This document shows, piece after piece, positions 52,873-63,403 of a DNA stretch of 64,000 nucleotides. The stretch spans positions 1,085,908 through 1,149,907 of the forward strand of contig NZ_KN150747.1 of assembly GCF_000754815.1 (NCBI RefSeq), in the 5' to 3' direction. Source of the DNA: Yersinia ruckeri ATCC 29473 (lineage in GTDB: Bacteria > Pseudomonadota > Gammaproteobacteria > Enterobacterales > Enterobacteriaceae). The translations under genes were made by a program, and so were the position numbers. The notes beneath the pieces are model-generated. The model did no database searches. It was not told the origin of the DNA and saw only the letters and a program-made list of their open reading frames with translations. Numbering within the stretch: the first letter of the stretch is position 1; each line of letters opens with the position of its first letter.

Positions 52873-54816
52873 TTGAGTGACATGGCGAAAAACCTAATTC
52901 TCTGGTTAGTTATTGCAGTCGTACTGATGTCTGTATTCCAGAGCTTTGGTCCCAGCGAATCGAATGGTCGTAGAGTGGATTACTCTACTTTCATCTCTGA
53001 CGTATCCCAAGATCAGGTTCGTGAAGCGCGCATTAACGGGCGTGAAATTAATGTTAGTAAGAAAGATAACAGCAAATACACGACCTTTATTCCGGTTAAT
53101 GACCCGAAGCTGCTTGATAATCTTCTGACTAAAAATGTGAAAGTTGTTGGTGAGCCACCGGAAGAACCGAGCTTGTTGACTTCTATCTTTATCTCCTGGT
53201 TCCCGATGCTGTTGCTGATTGGGGTCTGGATCTTCTTTATGCGTCAAATGCAAGGCGGCGGCGGCAAAGGGGCGATGTCCTTTGGCAAGAGCAAGGCTCG
53301 TATGTTGACTGAAGATCAGATTAAAACCTCTTTTGCCGATGTTGCTGGTTGCGACGAAGCTAAAGAAGAGGTAAGCGAACTGGTTGAGTATCTGCGTGAG
53401 CCAAGTCGTTTCCAGAAATTGGGCGGTAAAATTCCGAAAGGTGTATTGATGGTGGGTCCTCCAGGGACCGGTAAGACCTTGCTGGCTAAAGCCATTGCAG
53501 GGGAAGCCAAAGTGCCATTCTTTACCATTTCCGGTTCTGACTTCGTAGAAATGTTCGTTGGTGTGGGTGCATCCCGTGTCCGTGACATGTTCGAACAAGC
53601 CAAAAAAGCGGCACCATGTATCATCTTTATCGATGAAATAGATGCGGTAGGCCGCCAACGTGGCGCGGGTTTGGGCGGTGGTCACGATGAGCGTGAGCAA
53701 ACTCTGAACCAAATGCTGGTTGAGATGGATGGCTTTGAAGGCAATGAAGGCATTATCGTTATTGCGGCAACTAACCGTCCGGATGTTCTGGATCCCGCGT
53801 TACTGCGTCCGGGTCGTTTTGACCGTCAGGTTGTCGTTGGCCTGCCGGATGTCCGTGGCCGTGAGCAGATTCTGAAAGTCCATATGCGCCGCGTGCCATT
53901 GGATATCGATATCGATGCGTCGGTCATTGCCCGCGGTACGCCAGGTTTCTCTGGTGCGGATTTGGCTAACCTGGTCAACGAAGCTGCGTTATTTGCCGCT
54001 CGTGGTAACAAGCGCGTTGTTTCAATGGTCGAGTTTGAGAAAGCCAAAGATAAAATCATGATGGGTGCAGAACGTCGCTCCATGGTGATGACAGAAGCAC
54101 AGAAAGAATCTACGGCATACCACGAAGCTGGCCATGCGATTATCGGCCGCTTGGTACCGGAACACGATCCGGTACACAAAGTGACCATTATTCCTCGTGG
54201 TCGTGCGCTGGGTGTGACTTTCTTCTTACCTGAAGGTGATGCCATCAGTGCGAGCCGTCAGAAACTGGAAAGTCAGATTTCTACGTTGTACGGCGGTCGC
54301 CTCGCTGAGGAAATCATTTACGGCCCAGAGAAAGTCTCTACCGGCGCTTCAAATGATATCAAGGTCGCGACTTCCATTGCGCGCAACATGGTCACGCAAT
54401 GGGGCTTCTCGGAAAAACTAGGCCCACTTCTTTATGCTGAAGAAGAAGGTGAAGTCTTCTTGGGACGCTCGGTAGCTAAAGCCAAGCATATGTCCGATGA
54501 AACAGCGCGTATTATCGATCAGGAAGTTAAATTACTGGTCGAGCGTAACTATGCTCGTGCCCGTAAGTTGTTGTTGGAAAACATGGATGTTCTGCATTCC
54601 ATGAAAGATGCATTGATGAAATATGAAACTATTGATGCACCACAAATTGATGATCTGATGAATCGCAAAGAAGTTCGCCCGCCAGCAGGTTGGGACGATG
54701 CGGCGAAGAAAAAAACGTCAGATAGCGACAACACACCTCAGGCACCAACGTCTGCTGATGAGCCAGGCACACCAACGCCGGGTAATCCGCTGTCAGAACA
54801 GTTAGGTGATAAATAA
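52873..54816 (+). CDS. ftsH: ATP-dependent zinc metalloprotease FtsH
   Basis: Inner-membrane AAA+ protease that degrades LpxC, sigma-32 and damaged membrane proteins; its activity is modulated by HflKC, encoded at 0.7-3.0 kb here. 647 residues: two membrane helices (about 8-25 and 102-122), Walker A GPPGTGKT, Walker B IIFIDEID, and zinc site HEAGH. Starts at TTG, which is correctly spaced from AGGTTAA; an ATG three codons later is the alternative. The unstructured tail ends SEQLGDK. Confidence 0.98.
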   Translation: MSDMAKNLILWLVIAVVLMSVFQSFGPSESNGRRVDYSTFISDVSQDQVREARINGREINVSKKDNSKYTTFIPVNDPKLLDNLLTKNVKVVGEPPEEPSLLTSIFISWFPMLLLIGVWIFFMRQMQGGGGKGAMSFGKSKARMLTEDQIKTSFADVAGCDEAKEEVSELVEYLREPSRFQKLGGKIPKGVLMVGPPGTGKTLLAKAIAGEAKVPFFTISGSDFVEMFVGVGASRVRDMFEQAKKAAPCIIFIDEIDAVGRQRGAGLGGGHDEREQTLNQMLVEMDGFEGNEGIIVIAATNRPDVLDPALLRPGRFDRQVVVGLPDVRGREQILKVHMRRVPLDIDIDASVIARGTPGFSGADLANLVNEAALFAARGNKRVVSMVEFEKAKDKIMMGAERRSMVMTEAQKESTAYHEAGHAIIGRLVPEHDPVHKVTIIPRGRALGVTFFLPEGDAISASRQKLESQISTLYGGRLAEEIIYGPEKVSTGASNDIKVATSIARNMVTQWGFSEKLGPLLYAEEEGEVFLGRSVAKAKHMSDETARIIDQEVKLLVERNYARARKLLLENMDVLHSMKDALMKYETIDAPQIDDLMNRKEVRPPAGWDDAAKKKTSDSDNTPQAPTSADEPGTPTPGNPLSEQLGDK

Positions 54817-54911
54817 CCTGATTGTTGGCATCTATACCCAATAGACTTAGAGTTACGGCCAGAATAGCAGTGACTTGTAAGACGAAGGATATAAATGCGT
54901 TGTGATGAATC

Positions 54912-54942
54912 TAACCCCGGGCTTGCTCGGGGTTTTTCTTTT
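54912..54942 (+). terminator. Terminator between ftsH and folP
   Basis: AACCCCG / CGGGGTT stem with an 8-nt loop, followed by TTTCTTTTT, upstream of folP. Readthrough is possible. Confidence 0.8.
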
Positions 54943-54991
54943 TGTCGCCAGTATGAATTGAAGCGCACAGCCACTTTTGAGGTAAATAACA

Positions 54992-55825
54992 ATGCATCTC
55001 ACTGTCAGAGATTTGACTCTTGATCTCTCCCATCCTCAGGTTATGGGGATTTTGAACGTGACTCCGGATTCGTTTTCCGATGGTGGTCGCCACAATAATC
55101 TTGAAAATGCCCTTCATCATGCTCAGGCCATGATTACTGCTGGTGCTACGTTAATTGATGTCGGTGGAGAATCCACTCGGGCGGGTGCTGCTGAAGTTAG
55201 CGAACAGGAAGAATTGGATCGGGTTATTCCGGTGGTAGAGGCTTTGGCCAAGCGCTTTGAGATTTTTATCTCGGTTGATACCTCAAAAGCCTCAGTGATG
55301 ACCGAGTCTGCCAATGCAGGCGCTCATCTGATTAATGACATTCGTTCGCTGCAAGAACCTGGTGCTCTGGATGCGGCTGCGGCAACCGGTTTACCGGTTT
55401 GTCTAATGCATATGCAAGGGCAGCCACAGAGTATGCAACAGTCGCCTCATTACGATGATTTACTGGCGGATGTGAACCGATTTTTTGCCGATAACATTGA
55501 GCGGTGCGGTGCGGCAGGTATCGCAAAAAGTAAATTGTTACTCGATCCGGGATTCGGTTTTGGCAAGAATTTAGCGCATAATTACCAGCTATTGGCACGA
55601 TTGGCAGAATTCCACCATTTTGGTCGGCCGTTATTGGTCGGGATGTCGAGAAAATCGATGATTGGTCAACTGCTTAATATACCGCCTCAGCAACGTGTTA
55701 TTGGCAGCGTTGCCTGCGCTGTCATTGCAGCAATGCAAGGGGCGCAGATTATCAGAGTGCATGATGTCAAAGAAACCGTCGAGGCGATGCGTATCGTCGA
55801 GGCAACACTTTCAGCGAAGGAATAG
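54992..55825 (+). CDS. folP: Dihydropteroate synthase
   Basis: Condenses pterin diphosphate with p-aminobenzoate in folate synthesis; the sulfonamide target. 277 residues, TIM barrel, with [14 protein letters not shown] (loop 1), [11 protein letters not shown] and DPGFGFGKN motifs. glmM follows after 8 nt. Confidence 0.98.
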   Translation: MHLTVRDLTLDLSHPQVMGILNVTPDSFSDGGRHNNLENALHHAQAMITAGATLIDVGGESTRAGAAEVSEQEELDRVIPVVEALAKRFEIFISVDTSKASVMTESANAGAHLINDIRSLQEPGALDAAAATGLPVCLMHMQGQPQSMQQSPHYDDLLADVNRFFADNIERCGAAGIAKSKLLLDPGFGFGKNLAHNYQLLARLAEFHHFGRPLLVGMSRKSMIGQLLNIPPQQRVIGSVACAVIAAMQGAQIIRVHDVKETVEAMRIVEATLSAKE

Positions 55826-55833
55826 AGATAATT

Positions 55834-57174
55834 ATGAGTGACCGTAAATACTTTGGTACAGATGGCATTCGCGGAAAAGTAGGTGACAACCCGATTACGC
55901 CTGAGTTTGTATTAAAACTCGGTTGGGCTGCTGGGAAAGTCTTGGCTCGTCATGGCTCCCGCAAAATCATCATTGGCAAAGATACGCGAATTTCCGGTTA
56001 CATGCTGGAGTCTGCTCTGGAAGCCGGTTTGGCAGCAGCGGGTTTGTCTGCATCATTTACCGGCCCGATGCCAACGCCTGCGGTGGCTTACCTGACTCGC
56101 GCTTTCCGTGCCGAAGCGGGCATTGTAATCTCAGCCTCTCATAACCCTTTTTATGATAACGGCATCAAGTTCTTTGATATTGATGGGGCTAAACTACCCG
56201 ATGAAGTGGAAGAAGCCATTGAAGCTGAAATGGAAAAGCCACTGACCTGCGTCGAATCCTCCGAATTGGGTAAAGCGAGCCGTATTGTTGATGCAGCTGG
56301 CCGCTATATTGAGTTTTGTAAAGGTACTTTCCCGAACGAATTAAACCTCAATGGGTTGAAAATTGTGGTGGATTGCGCCAACGGGGCAACGTATCACATC
56401 GCCCCAAGCGTCCTGCGCGAATTAGGCGCGACAGTGATCTCCATTGGTTGTGAACCTAATGGGATGAACATCAACGAAGAATGCGGTGCTACGGATGTAC
56501 GCATGCTGCAAGAGCGTGTATTGGCTGAAAAAGCACATGTCGGCCTGGCATTTGATGGCGATGGCGATCGTCTCATGATGGTTGATCATCTGGGTAATAA
56601 AGTTGATGGCGATCAGATTCTTTACATCATCGCTCGCGAAGGCTTGCGTCAGGGGCAGTTAAAAGGCGGTGCTGTTGGTACGCTGATGAGCAATATGGGG
56701 CTGGAACTAGCATTGAAACAGCTAGGCATTCCTTTTGCCCGTGCGAAAGTGGGTGACCGCTACGTACTGGAAAAAATGCAGGAAAATGGTTGGCGTATTG
56801 GTGCCGAAAACTCAGGTCACGTTATTCTGTTGGATAAAACCACTACCGGTGACGGCATTGTTGCAGGTTTGCAAGTGCTAACAGCGATGGTGCGTAATGA
56901 CATGAGCCTGCATGATTTGTGTAGTGGGATGAAATTATTGCCTCAGATTTTAGTCAACGTTCGCTTCTCTGGTAATCATAATCCGTTGGAATCTGATGCC
57001 GTGTTAGCTGTCACCCAGCAGGTTGAAGCTGAGTTGGCGGGGCGTGGTCGTGTTCTGCTGCGTAAATCGGGTACAGAACCATTGATCCGCGTAATGGTTG
57101 AAGGTGACGATGAAGAAGAGCGGATCAAGTCTTTTGCTCATCGTATTGCTGATGCGGTAAAAGCGGCGGGTTAA
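55834..57174 (+). CDS. glmM: Phosphoglucosamine mutase GlmM
   Basis: Converts glucosamine-6-phosphate to glucosamine-1-phosphate for UDP-GlcNAc. 446 residues, with the phosphoserine loop SASHNP (Ser102), metal-binding DGDGDR and the sugar-binding GAENSGHV segment. In the folP-glmM pair. Confidence 0.98.
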   Translation: MSDRKYFGTDGIRGKVGDNPITPEFVLKLGWAAGKVLARHGSRKIIIGKDTRISGYMLESALEAGLAAAGLSASFTGPMPTPAVAYLTRAFRAEAGIVISASHNPFYDNGIKFFDIDGAKLPDEVEEAIEAEMEKPLTCVESSELGKASRIVDAAGRYIEFCKGTFPNELNLNGLKIVVDCANGATYHIAPSVLRELGATVISIGCEPNGMNINEECGATDVRMLQERVLAEKAHVGLAFDGDGDRLMMVDHLGNKVDGDQILYIIAREGLRQGQLKGGAVGTLMSNMGLELALKQLGIPFARAKVGDRYVLEKMQENGWRIGAENSGHVILLDKTTTGDGIVAGLQVLTAMVRNDMSLHDLCSGMKLLPQILVNVRFSGNHNPLESDAVLAVTQQVEAELAGRGRVLLRKSGTEPLIRVMVEGDDEEERIKSFAHRIADAVKAAG

Positions 57175-57182
57175 TGACTCTA

Positions 57183-57210
57183 TGCGGGGAATATATTTCC
57201 TTTCCCCGCA
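57183..57210 (+). terminator. Stem-loop after glmM
   Basis: TGCGGGGAA / TTCCCCGCA stem (9 bp) around a 10-nt loop shortly after the glmM stop; no T-run. Confidence 0.5.
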
Positions 57211-57305
57211 AAATCACGCTTAAGTTTAATAACCTGGCTGTTTTTTCTGCAAATGAGCCGAGTTAATGAAATTGCTCTTGCGTGTATTAACCTCTTTGGT
57301 TAGTA

Positions 57306-57352
57306 TTCACACCCGCTTAAGTGGGTGAATGAATTCCCGCTTGATGGGTGAA
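57306..57352 (+). repeat. Tandem hairpin pair in the secG leader
   Basis: Two imperfect repeats of one palindrome: a first copy at 57306-57329 with CACCCGCTTAAGTGGGTG at its core, and a second, shorter one at 57334-57352 (TTCCCGCTTGATGGGTGAA). Both form GGGTGAA-closed hairpins in the RNA upstream of secG. Confidence 0.55.
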
Positions 57353-57395
57353 AAGCACTTTGCATGCGGTGACCCGCAAGGATACAGGTACAACT

Positions 57396-57731
57396 ATGTA
57401 CGAAGCTCTTCTGGTAATTTTCTTGCTGATTTCGATTGGGCTTGTGGCTCTGATCATGCTACAGCAAGGTAAAGGCGCGGATATGGGAGCCTCATTCGGA
57501 GCAGGTGCTTCTGCAACTCTGTTCGGTTCGAATGGTTCCGGTAACTTCATGACCCGTATGACGGCTGTATTGGCGACGTTGTTCTTCGTCATCAGTTTGA
57601 TTTTGGGTAATATGAGCACCAACCAGGGCCGTCAAGGCAGCGAGTGGGAAAACCTGGGTCAGCCAGCTAAAGCTGTGCAGACTACAGCTCCGGTAGCACC
57701 AGCTAAACCGAGCAGCGATATCCCGCAGTAA
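57396..57731 (+). CDS. secG: Protein translocase subunit SecG
   Basis: Small auxiliary subunit of the SecYEG translocon, 111 residues with two membrane helices (about 3-20 and 52-70) and a Pro/Ala-rich C-terminal tail. MYEALLVIFLLISIG and GADMGASFGAGASATLFGS are conserved. The ATG at 57396 starts the standard protein; the frame is open 16 codons upstream. It precedes leuU and metY. Confidence 0.96.
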   Translation: MYEALLVIFLLISIGLVALIMLQQGKGADMGASFGAGASATLFGSNGSGNFMTRMTAVLATLFFVISLILGNMSTNQGRQGSEWENLGQPAKAVQTTAPVAPAKPSSDIPQ

Positions 57732-57825
57732 GCAGTAACTTGTTGTAACGTCATAAGATAGTACAGAAAGAAAGTTATAGAATGGTTGTTGCACTTGGAC
57801 AGTGAAGCAAGTCATTGATATCAGT

Positions 57826-57912
57826 GCCGTGGTGGTGGAATTGGTAGACACGCTACCTTGAGGTGGTAGTGCCCGATTGGGCTTACGGGTTCAAGTCCCG
57901 TCCTCGGTACCA
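57826..57912 (+). tRNA. leuU: tRNA-Leu(GAG)
   Basis: 87-nt class II tRNA with a long variable arm, anticodon GAG and encoded CCA. The D-loop, anticodon stem ACCTTGAGGT and T-arm GGTTCAAGTCC are intact. The acceptor stem GCCGTGG / CCTCGGT has a T-T mismatch at pair 5:68 and a G-T at 1:72. Sits between secG and metY, as leuU does in E. coli. Confidence 0.97.
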
Positions 57913-57971
57913 AATAGATAGATAACTTGCTTTTTTATCGTTATCGACGTAGTATTTGCCACGTTTTCGGA

Positions 57972-58048
<77 letters not shown>

Positions 58049-58177
58049 CTTTCCTAAAGTGTTTTTTTTCAAATAGTAGTATTCGCGGTCCTCAATACTT
58101 TCGATTTCAATTTGAAAAAAATACTTGTCAGAAAGTTGTACCGAAGCCGCTTAGCGGCAAACAGGGTCCAGTTGCAT

Positions 58178-58206
58178 AAAGCCCCGAATTTCGGGGTTTT
58201 TTGTTA
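58178..58206 (+). terminator. Attenuator after metY
   Basis: GCCCCGA / TCGGGGT stem region (AAGCCCCGAATTTCGGGG) followed by six Ts. Preceded by a small GCCGC-TTA-GCGGC hairpin at 58146-58158. Typical of the partial terminators between metY and rimP. Confidence 0.85.
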
Positions 58207-58224
58207 TTTGGCAGCAGAATCACT

Positions 58225-58245
58225 GGGCTATTAAGCCCTTTTTTT
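58225..58245 (+). terminator. Second attenuator before rimP
   Basis: GGGCT-ATTA-AGCCC stem followed by seven Ts, ending 18 nt before the rimP start. Confidence 0.78.
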
Positions 58246-58262
58246 ATGTCTTGGGGGTGGGC

Positions 58263-58715
58263 TTGTCCACATTAGAACAAAAGTTAACAGAGATTATTTC
58301 AGCACCGGTCGAAGCATTAGGCTACGAATTAGTCGGCATCGAGTTCATCCGGGGGCGCCAATCGACGCTACGAATCTATATTGATAGTGAAGACGGGATC
58401 ACTGTTGATGCTTGTGCTGATGTCAGCCACCAGGTCAGCGCTGTATTGGACGTAGAAGATCCAATTACAGTCGCTTACAACTTGGAAGTTTCCTCTCCGG
58501 GCCTTGATCGCCCTATGTTCACTGCTGAACACTATGCTCGTTACCTTGGTGAAACAGTCATCTTGGTGTTGCGTATGGCAATGCAAAATCGCCGGAAATG
58601 GCAGGGCATTATTAAAGCTGTTGATGGTGAAATGATCACGGTTACTGTGGATGGAAAAGATGAAGTGTTCGCGCTGAGCAACATCCAGAAAGCGAACCTG
58701 GTACCCCACTTTTAA
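58263..58715 (+). CDS. rimP: Ribosome maturation factor RimP
   Basis: 30S assembly factor needed for early 3'-domain steps. 150 residues, with an N-terminal alpha/beta domain and C-terminal SH3-like domain ([27 protein letters not shown]). Uses a TTG start at 58263 (MSTLEQKL, the E. coli length); an upstream TTG would add MGVGL-type residues. nusA follows after 21 nt. Confidence 0.95.
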   Translation: MSTLEQKLTEIISAPVEALGYELVGIEFIRGRQSTLRIYIDSEDGITVDACADVSHQVSAVLDVEDPITVAYNLEVSSPGLDRPMFTAEHYARYLGETVILVLRMAMQNRRKWQGIIKAVDGEMITVTVDGKDEVFALSNIQKANLVPHF

Positions 58716-58736
58716 AGTTTGGATGAGGCAACTAGG

Positions 58737-60224
58737 ATGAACAAAGAGATTCTGGCTGTTGTAGAAGCAGTTTCCAATGAGAAATCCCTTCCGCGCGAGA
58801 AGATTTTTGAAGCGTTGGAAACCGCTCTAGCGACAGCGACCAAGAAAAAATACGAACAAGAAATTGAAGTTCGCGTCAGCATCGATCGTAAAACGGGTGA
58901 TTTCGATACATTCCGTCGTTGGGTCGCTGTCGATGAAGTCACTATGCCAACGCGTGAAATCACGCTGGAGGCCGCTCAGTTTGAAGATCCAAGCACTCAA
59001 CTGGGCGATTATGTTGAAGATCAGATTGAATCTGTCACCTTTGATCGCATCACTACACAAACGGCCAAGCAGGTTATCGTACAGAAAGTACGTGAAGCCG
59101 AACGCGCTATGGTGGTTGAACAATTCCGTCAGTATTTGGGCGAAATCGTTACTGGTACGGTTAAGAAAGTTAACCGTGACAGTATTGCTCTGGACTTGGG
59201 TAACAACGCTGAAGCGGTGATTGGCCGTGAAGATATGTTGCCACGTGAAAACTTCCGTCCGGGTGACCGTATTCGCGGTGTCCTGTACGATGTGCGTCCA
59301 GAAGCTCGCGGTGCCCAGCTGTTCGTCAGCCGCTCACGCTCTGAAATGCTGATTGAACTGTTCCGCATTGAAGTGCCAGAAATTGGTGAAGAGTTGATCG
59401 AAATTAAAGCCGCAGCCCGTGATCCGGGTTCTCGTGCTAAGATTGCGGTTAAAACCAACGATAAACGTATTGACCCAGTAGGTGCCTGTGTAGGCATGCG
59501 TGGTGCGCGAGTTCAGGCTGTTTCCAGCGAACTTGGTGGCGAGCGTATCGATATTGTATTGTGGGATGATAATCCAGCTCAGTTTGTTATCAATGCCATG
59601 GCACCCGCTGACGTTGCTTCAATCGTTGTTGATGAAGATCGACACACGATGGATGTTGCTGTTGAAGCTAGCAATCTGGCTCAGGCGATTGGTCGTAACG
59701 GTCAAAACGTCCGTTTGGCCTCACAGCTTAGTGGCTGGGAGCTGAACGTTATGACGGCGGATGATCTTCAGGCGAAACATCAGGCTGAAGCTCATGCGGC
59801 TATCGATACATTCACCAAACATCTTGATATTGATGAAGATTTCGCCACTGTATTGGTCGAAGAAGGTTTCTCTTCCCTGGAAGAATTGGCTTATGTGCCA
59901 ATCAAAGAACTTTTGGAAATCGATGGCCTTGATGAAGATATGGTAGAAGCGCTGCGCGATCGCGCTAAAGCTGCATTGACCACGCTGGCCCTGGCACAAG
60001 AAGAAAGTCTTGGCGATCAGAAACCCGCAGATGACCTACTGAACCTGGAAGGTCTGGAACGTAGCATGGCATTTAAATTGGCTGCGCGCGGTGTGTGTAC
60101 GCTGGAAGATCTTGCCGAGCAGGGTATCGACGATCTGGCAGATATTGAAGAGCTTAGCGATGAGCAAGCTGGCGAGCTGATTATGGCCGCACGTAATATC
60201 TGTTGGTTTGGCGATAACGCGTAA
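58737..60224 (+). CDS. nusA: Transcription termination/antitermination factor NusA
   Basis: RNA-polymerase-binding factor governing pausing, termination and antitermination. 495 residues: N-terminal domain (1-125), S1 domain (about 135-200), two KH domains (about 230-345) and two C-terminal acidic repeats with [14 protein letters not shown] and [15 protein letters not shown]. The ATG at 58737 follows AACTAGG; an upstream TTG would add six residues. Operon member. Confidence 0.98.
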   Translation: MNKEILAVVEAVSNEKSLPREKIFEALETALATATKKKYEQEIEVRVSIDRKTGDFDTFRRWVAVDEVTMPTREITLEAAQFEDPSTQLGDYVEDQIESVTFDRITTQTAKQVIVQKVREAERAMVVEQFRQYLGEIVTGTVKKVNRDSIALDLGNNAEAVIGREDMLPRENFRPGDRIRGVLYDVRPEARGAQLFVSRSRSEMLIELFRIEVPEIGEELIEIKAAARDPGSRAKIAVKTNDKRIDPVGACVGMRGARVQAVSSELGGERIDIVLWDDNPAQFVINAMAPADVASIVVDEDRHTMDVAVEASNLAQAIGRNGQNVRLASQLSGWELNVMTADDLQAKHQAEAHAAIDTFTKHLDIDEDFATVLVEEGFSSLEELAYVPIKELLEIDGLDEDMVEALRDRAKAALTTLALAQEESLGDQKPADDLLNLEGLERSMAFKLAARGVCTLEDLAEQGIDDLADIEELSDEQAGELIMAARNICWFGDNA

Positions 60225-60248
60225 TAAACTGTAGCAGGAAGGAACAGC

Positions 60249-62927
60249 ATGACAGATGTAACCGTTAAATCGCTGGCAGCAGAGATTCAGACCCCGGTTG
60301 ATCGCCTGGTACAGCAGTTTGCTGATGCAGGGATCAATAAATCTGAAGTAGACTCAGTTACCCAGCAAGAAAAAGAAACATTGTTGGCGCACTTGAACCG
60401 TGAACACGGTAGCGCGCCTAATAAACTCACGTTGCAACGCAAAACGCGTAGCACCTTGAATATTCCGAGCACCGGCGGAAAAAGTAAATCGGTGCAAATC
60501 GAGGTCCGCAAGAAACGCACTTATGTAAATACGCCGGAAGCTGAACAAGCGAAAGCGGAAGAGCAGGCACAGCGTGAAGCGGAAGAGCAGGCACAACGTG
60601 AAGCAGCAGCCGCAGCGCAGAAAATCGCTGAAGAAAATGCTAAACGTGCGGCCGAAGAACAAGCCAAACGTGAGGCCGCTGAAAAAGCTAAACGCCAAGC
60701 AGCGGAAAAAGAAAAAGTGACGAATCAACAAACCGACGAAAAAACCAAGCCAGCTCAGACTGATAAAGCACGCCGTGAAGCTGAAGCTGCCGAGCTGAAA
60801 CGCTCTGTAGAAGAAGAAACACGCCGTAAGGTCGAAGAAGACGCGAAACGCGTTGCTGAAGAGGCCCGTAAAATGGCGGCTGAAAACGAAGGCAAATGGC
60901 CAGAACCTGTGACTGAACAGACTGAGTCTGCTGACTACCATGTAACCACGTCTCAACATGCACGCGCCGCTGAAGATGAAAACGACGCGAAAGTTGAAGG
61001 CGATCGCCGTAGTCGTACCCGTGGTGGTAAAGCGACCAAGCAGAAGAAAGGCAATAAACTCTCCGAGTCTAAAGCCGATCGCGAAGAAGCTCGTGCCGTT
61101 GGCCGTAAAGGCAAACGTAAGCCAAGTACTTTGCAGCAGAGCTTCAACAAGCCTGTTGTTGCGGTTAACCGTGACGTAGTCATTGGTGAGACTGTGACTG
61201 TGGCCGAACTGGCAAACAAAATGGCGGTTAAAGGCTCTCAGGTCATCAAAGCAATGATGAAGCTGGGTGCTATGGCAACCATTAACCAGGTTATCGATCA
61301 GGAAACAGCTCAGCTGGTTGCTGAAGAGATGGGCCACAAGGTTATCCTGCGTCGCGAAAACGAGCTGGAAGAAGCGCTGATGAGCGACCGTGATACCGCT
61401 ACCGGTGTGGCAGCCGAGTCACGTGCTCCCGTGGTCACCATCATGGGCCACGTTGACCACGGTAAGACCTCTCTGCTGGATTACATCCGCTCCACTAAAG
61501 TGGCGTCGGGCGAAGCAGGGGGTATTACTCAGCACATCGGTGCTTATCACGTTGAAACTGAAAGCGGCATGATCACCTTCCTGGATACCCCAGGACACGC
61601 CGCGTTTACTTCAATGCGTGCCCGTGGTGCTCAGGCTACCGATATCGTTGTTCTGGTTGTTGCGGCAGACGATGGCGTGATGCCACAGACTATCGAAGCT
61701 ATCCAGCATGCTAAAGCGGCGAAAGTGCCAGTTGTGGTTGCGGTTAACAAAATGGATAAGCCAGAAGCTGATCCAGACCGCGTTAAAACCGAGCTATCTC
61801 AGTACGGCGTCCAGCCGGAAGAGTGGGGCGGCGAGTCTCAGTTCATCAGCGTATCTGCGAAAGCCGGTACGGGTATCGACGAACTGTTGAACGCCATCTT
61901 GCTACAAGCTGAAGTTCTTGAACTGAAAGCGGTTCGCAGCGGTATGGCAAGTGGTGTCGTGATCGAGTCCTTCTTGGATAAAGGCCGTGGCCCAGTGGCT
62001 ACCGTGCTGGTTCAACAAGGCACCCTGAATAAGGGCGATATTGTACTGTGTGGCTTCGAGTATGGCCGTGTACGTGCAATGCGTGACGAGTTAGGTCGCG
62101 ATATCACTTCTGCTGGTCCGTCTATTCCGGTTGAGATCCTGGGTCTGTCCAGCGTTCCTGCTGCTGGTGATGAAGTGACGGTTGTTCGTGATGAGAAGAA
62201 AGCTCGTGAAGTTGCACTGTATCGTCAGGGCAAATTCCGCGAAGTTAAACTGGCTCGTCAGCAGAAATCCAAGCTGGAAAACATGTTCGCGAACATGACC
62301 GAAGGCGAAGTTTCTGAACTGAACATCGTGATTAAGTCTGACGTACAGGGTTCTTGTGAAGCAATCTGTGATTCACTGGAAAAACTGTCTACCGATGAAG
62401 TGAAAGTGCGCATTGTGGGTTCAGGCGTTGGTGGTATCACCGAAACTGACGCAACGCTGGCAGCCGCTTCTGGTGCTATCATCCTGGGCTTCAATGTTCG
62501 TGCTGATGCTTCCGCTCGTCGCGTAGTGGAAACCGAAGGTCTGGATCTGCGTTACTACTCTGTCATTTATAGCCTGATTGACGAAGTTAAACAGGCAATG
62601 AGCGGTATGTTGGCACCAGAATACAAACAACAAATCATCGGTCTGGCTGAAGTACGTGATGTATTCAAATCACCGAAATTTGGCGCCGTTGCTGGTTGTA
62701 TGGTTACCGAGGGTGTGATTAAGCGTAATAACCCAATCCGTGTATTGCGTGACAACGTAGTTATCTACGAAGGCGAGCTGGAATCCCTGCGCCGCTTCAA
62801 AGATGACGTTAACGAAGTCCGTAATGGTATGGAATGTGGTATCGGCGTTAAGAACTACAACGATGTACGTACTGGCGATATGATCGAAGTATTTGAAATC
62901 ATTGAAATCAAACGCACCATCGATTAA
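60249..62927 (+). CDS. infB: Translation initiation factor IF-2
   Basis: GTPase that brings fMet-tRNA to the 30S subunit and drives subunit joining. 892 residues: small N-terminal domain (1-50), a long charged Ala/Glu/Lys/Arg-rich segment (about 95-225), G domain with GHVDHGKT (400-407), [12 protein letters not shown] (500), then domains II-IV. A GTG at codon 157 in EKEKVTNQQ matches the position of the internal IF2-beta start of E. coli; the next internal Met is absent. Confidence 0.98.
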   Translation: MTDVTVKSLAAEIQTPVDRLVQQFADAGINKSEVDSVTQQEKETLLAHLNREHGSAPNKLTLQRKTRSTLNIPSTGGKSKSVQIEVRKKRTYVNTPEAEQAKAEEQAQREAEEQAQREAAAAAQKIAEENAKRAAEEQAKREAAEKAKRQAAEKEKVTNQQTDEKTKPAQTDKARREAEAAELKRSVEEETRRKVEEDAKRVAEEARKMAAENEGKWPEPVTEQTESADYHVTTSQHARAAEDENDAKVEGDRRSRTRGGKATKQKKGNKLSESKADREEARAVGRKGKRKPSTLQQSFNKPVVAVNRDVVIGETVTVAELANKMAVKGSQVIKAMMKLGAMATINQVIDQETAQLVAEEMGHKVILRRENELEEALMSDRDTATGVAAESRAPVVTIMGHVDHGKTSLLDYIRSTKVASGEAGGITQHIGAYHVETESGMITFLDTPGHAAFTSMRARGAQATDIVVLVVAADDGVMPQTIEAIQHAKAAKVPVVVAVNKMDKPEADPDRVKTELSQYGVQPEEWGGESQFISVSAKAGTGIDELLNAILLQAEVLELKAVRSGMASGVVIESFLDKGRGPVATVLVQQGTLNKGDIVLCGFEYGRVRAMRDELGRDITSAGPSIPVEILGLSSVPAAGDEVTVVRDEKKAREVALYRQGKFREVKLARQQKSKLENMFANMTEGEVSELNIVIKSDVQGSCEAICDSLEKLSTDEVKVRIVGSGVGGITETDATLAAASGAIILGFNVRADASARRVVETEGLDLRYYSVIYSLIDEVKQAMSGMLAPEYKQQIIGLAEVRDVFKSPKFGAVAGCMVTEGVIKRNNPIRVLRDNVVIYEGELESLRRFKDDVNEVRNGMECGIGVKNYNDVRTGDMIEVFEIIEIKRTID

Positions 62928-62952
62928 CGACCTCTGATCTGCTTATATCCAT

Positions 62953-62974
62953 TTGGGGGGCCTTGGCCCCCCAA
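62953..62974 (+). promoter_or_regulatory. Strong hairpin between infB and rbfA
   Basis: Perfect 10-bp stem TTGGGGGGCC / GGCCCCCCAA with a two-base TT loop, 18 nt before rbfA. No T-run follows. Probably an mRNA-stabilising or processing structure within the operon. Confidence 0.6.
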
Positions 62975-62992
62975 CTTGTCTGGAGAATCCAA

Positions 62993-63403
62993 ATGGCAAA
63001 AGAATTCAGCCGCTCTCAGCGCGTTTCACAAGAAATGCAAAAAGAGATCGCAATCATTCTACAGCGTGAAATTAAAGATCCTCGTGTCGGTATGGCTACC
63101 GTATCTGGCATCGAACTTTCCCGTGATTTAGCCTATGCCAAGGTTTTTGTTACCTTTTTGAATGTATTAACTGACAACGCCGATCCTGATACGGTGAAAA
63201 ATGGCATTAAAGCCCTGCAAGATGCTTCTGGCTTTATCCGTACCTTGTTGGGTAAAGCCATGCGTTTGCGCATTGTGCCAGAACTGACATTCGCCTATGA
63301 CAACTCCCTGATTGAAGGGATGCGTATGTCCAACCTGGTTACCAACGTCATTAAGAATGATGTAGAACGTCAGGCTACTCCAGGCAGTGACGAGGAGAAG
63401 TAA
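62993..63403 (+). CDS. rbfA: Ribosome-binding factor A
   Basis: Cold-shock 30S maturation factor acting at the 5' helix of 16S rRNA. 136 residues, KH-like fold, with [25 protein letters not shown] and FVTFLN conserved (quoted only in part). TGGAGA precedes the ATG at 62993. Overlaps truB by one base. Confidence 0.97.
   Translation: MAKEFSRSQRVSQEMQKEIAIILQREIKDPRVGMATVSGIELSRDLAYAKVFVTFLNVLTDNADPDTVKNGIKALQDASGFIRTLLGKAMRLRIVPELTFAYDNSLIEGMRMSNLVTNVIKNDVERQATPGSDEEK

Noticed and set aside
60354-61337. 327-codon open frame on the minus strand, Phe-rich
   Set aside because: It is antisense to the charged, repetitive segment of infB; the Phe/Leu richness comes from complementing Lys/Glu codons. 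No ribosome-binding site or family.
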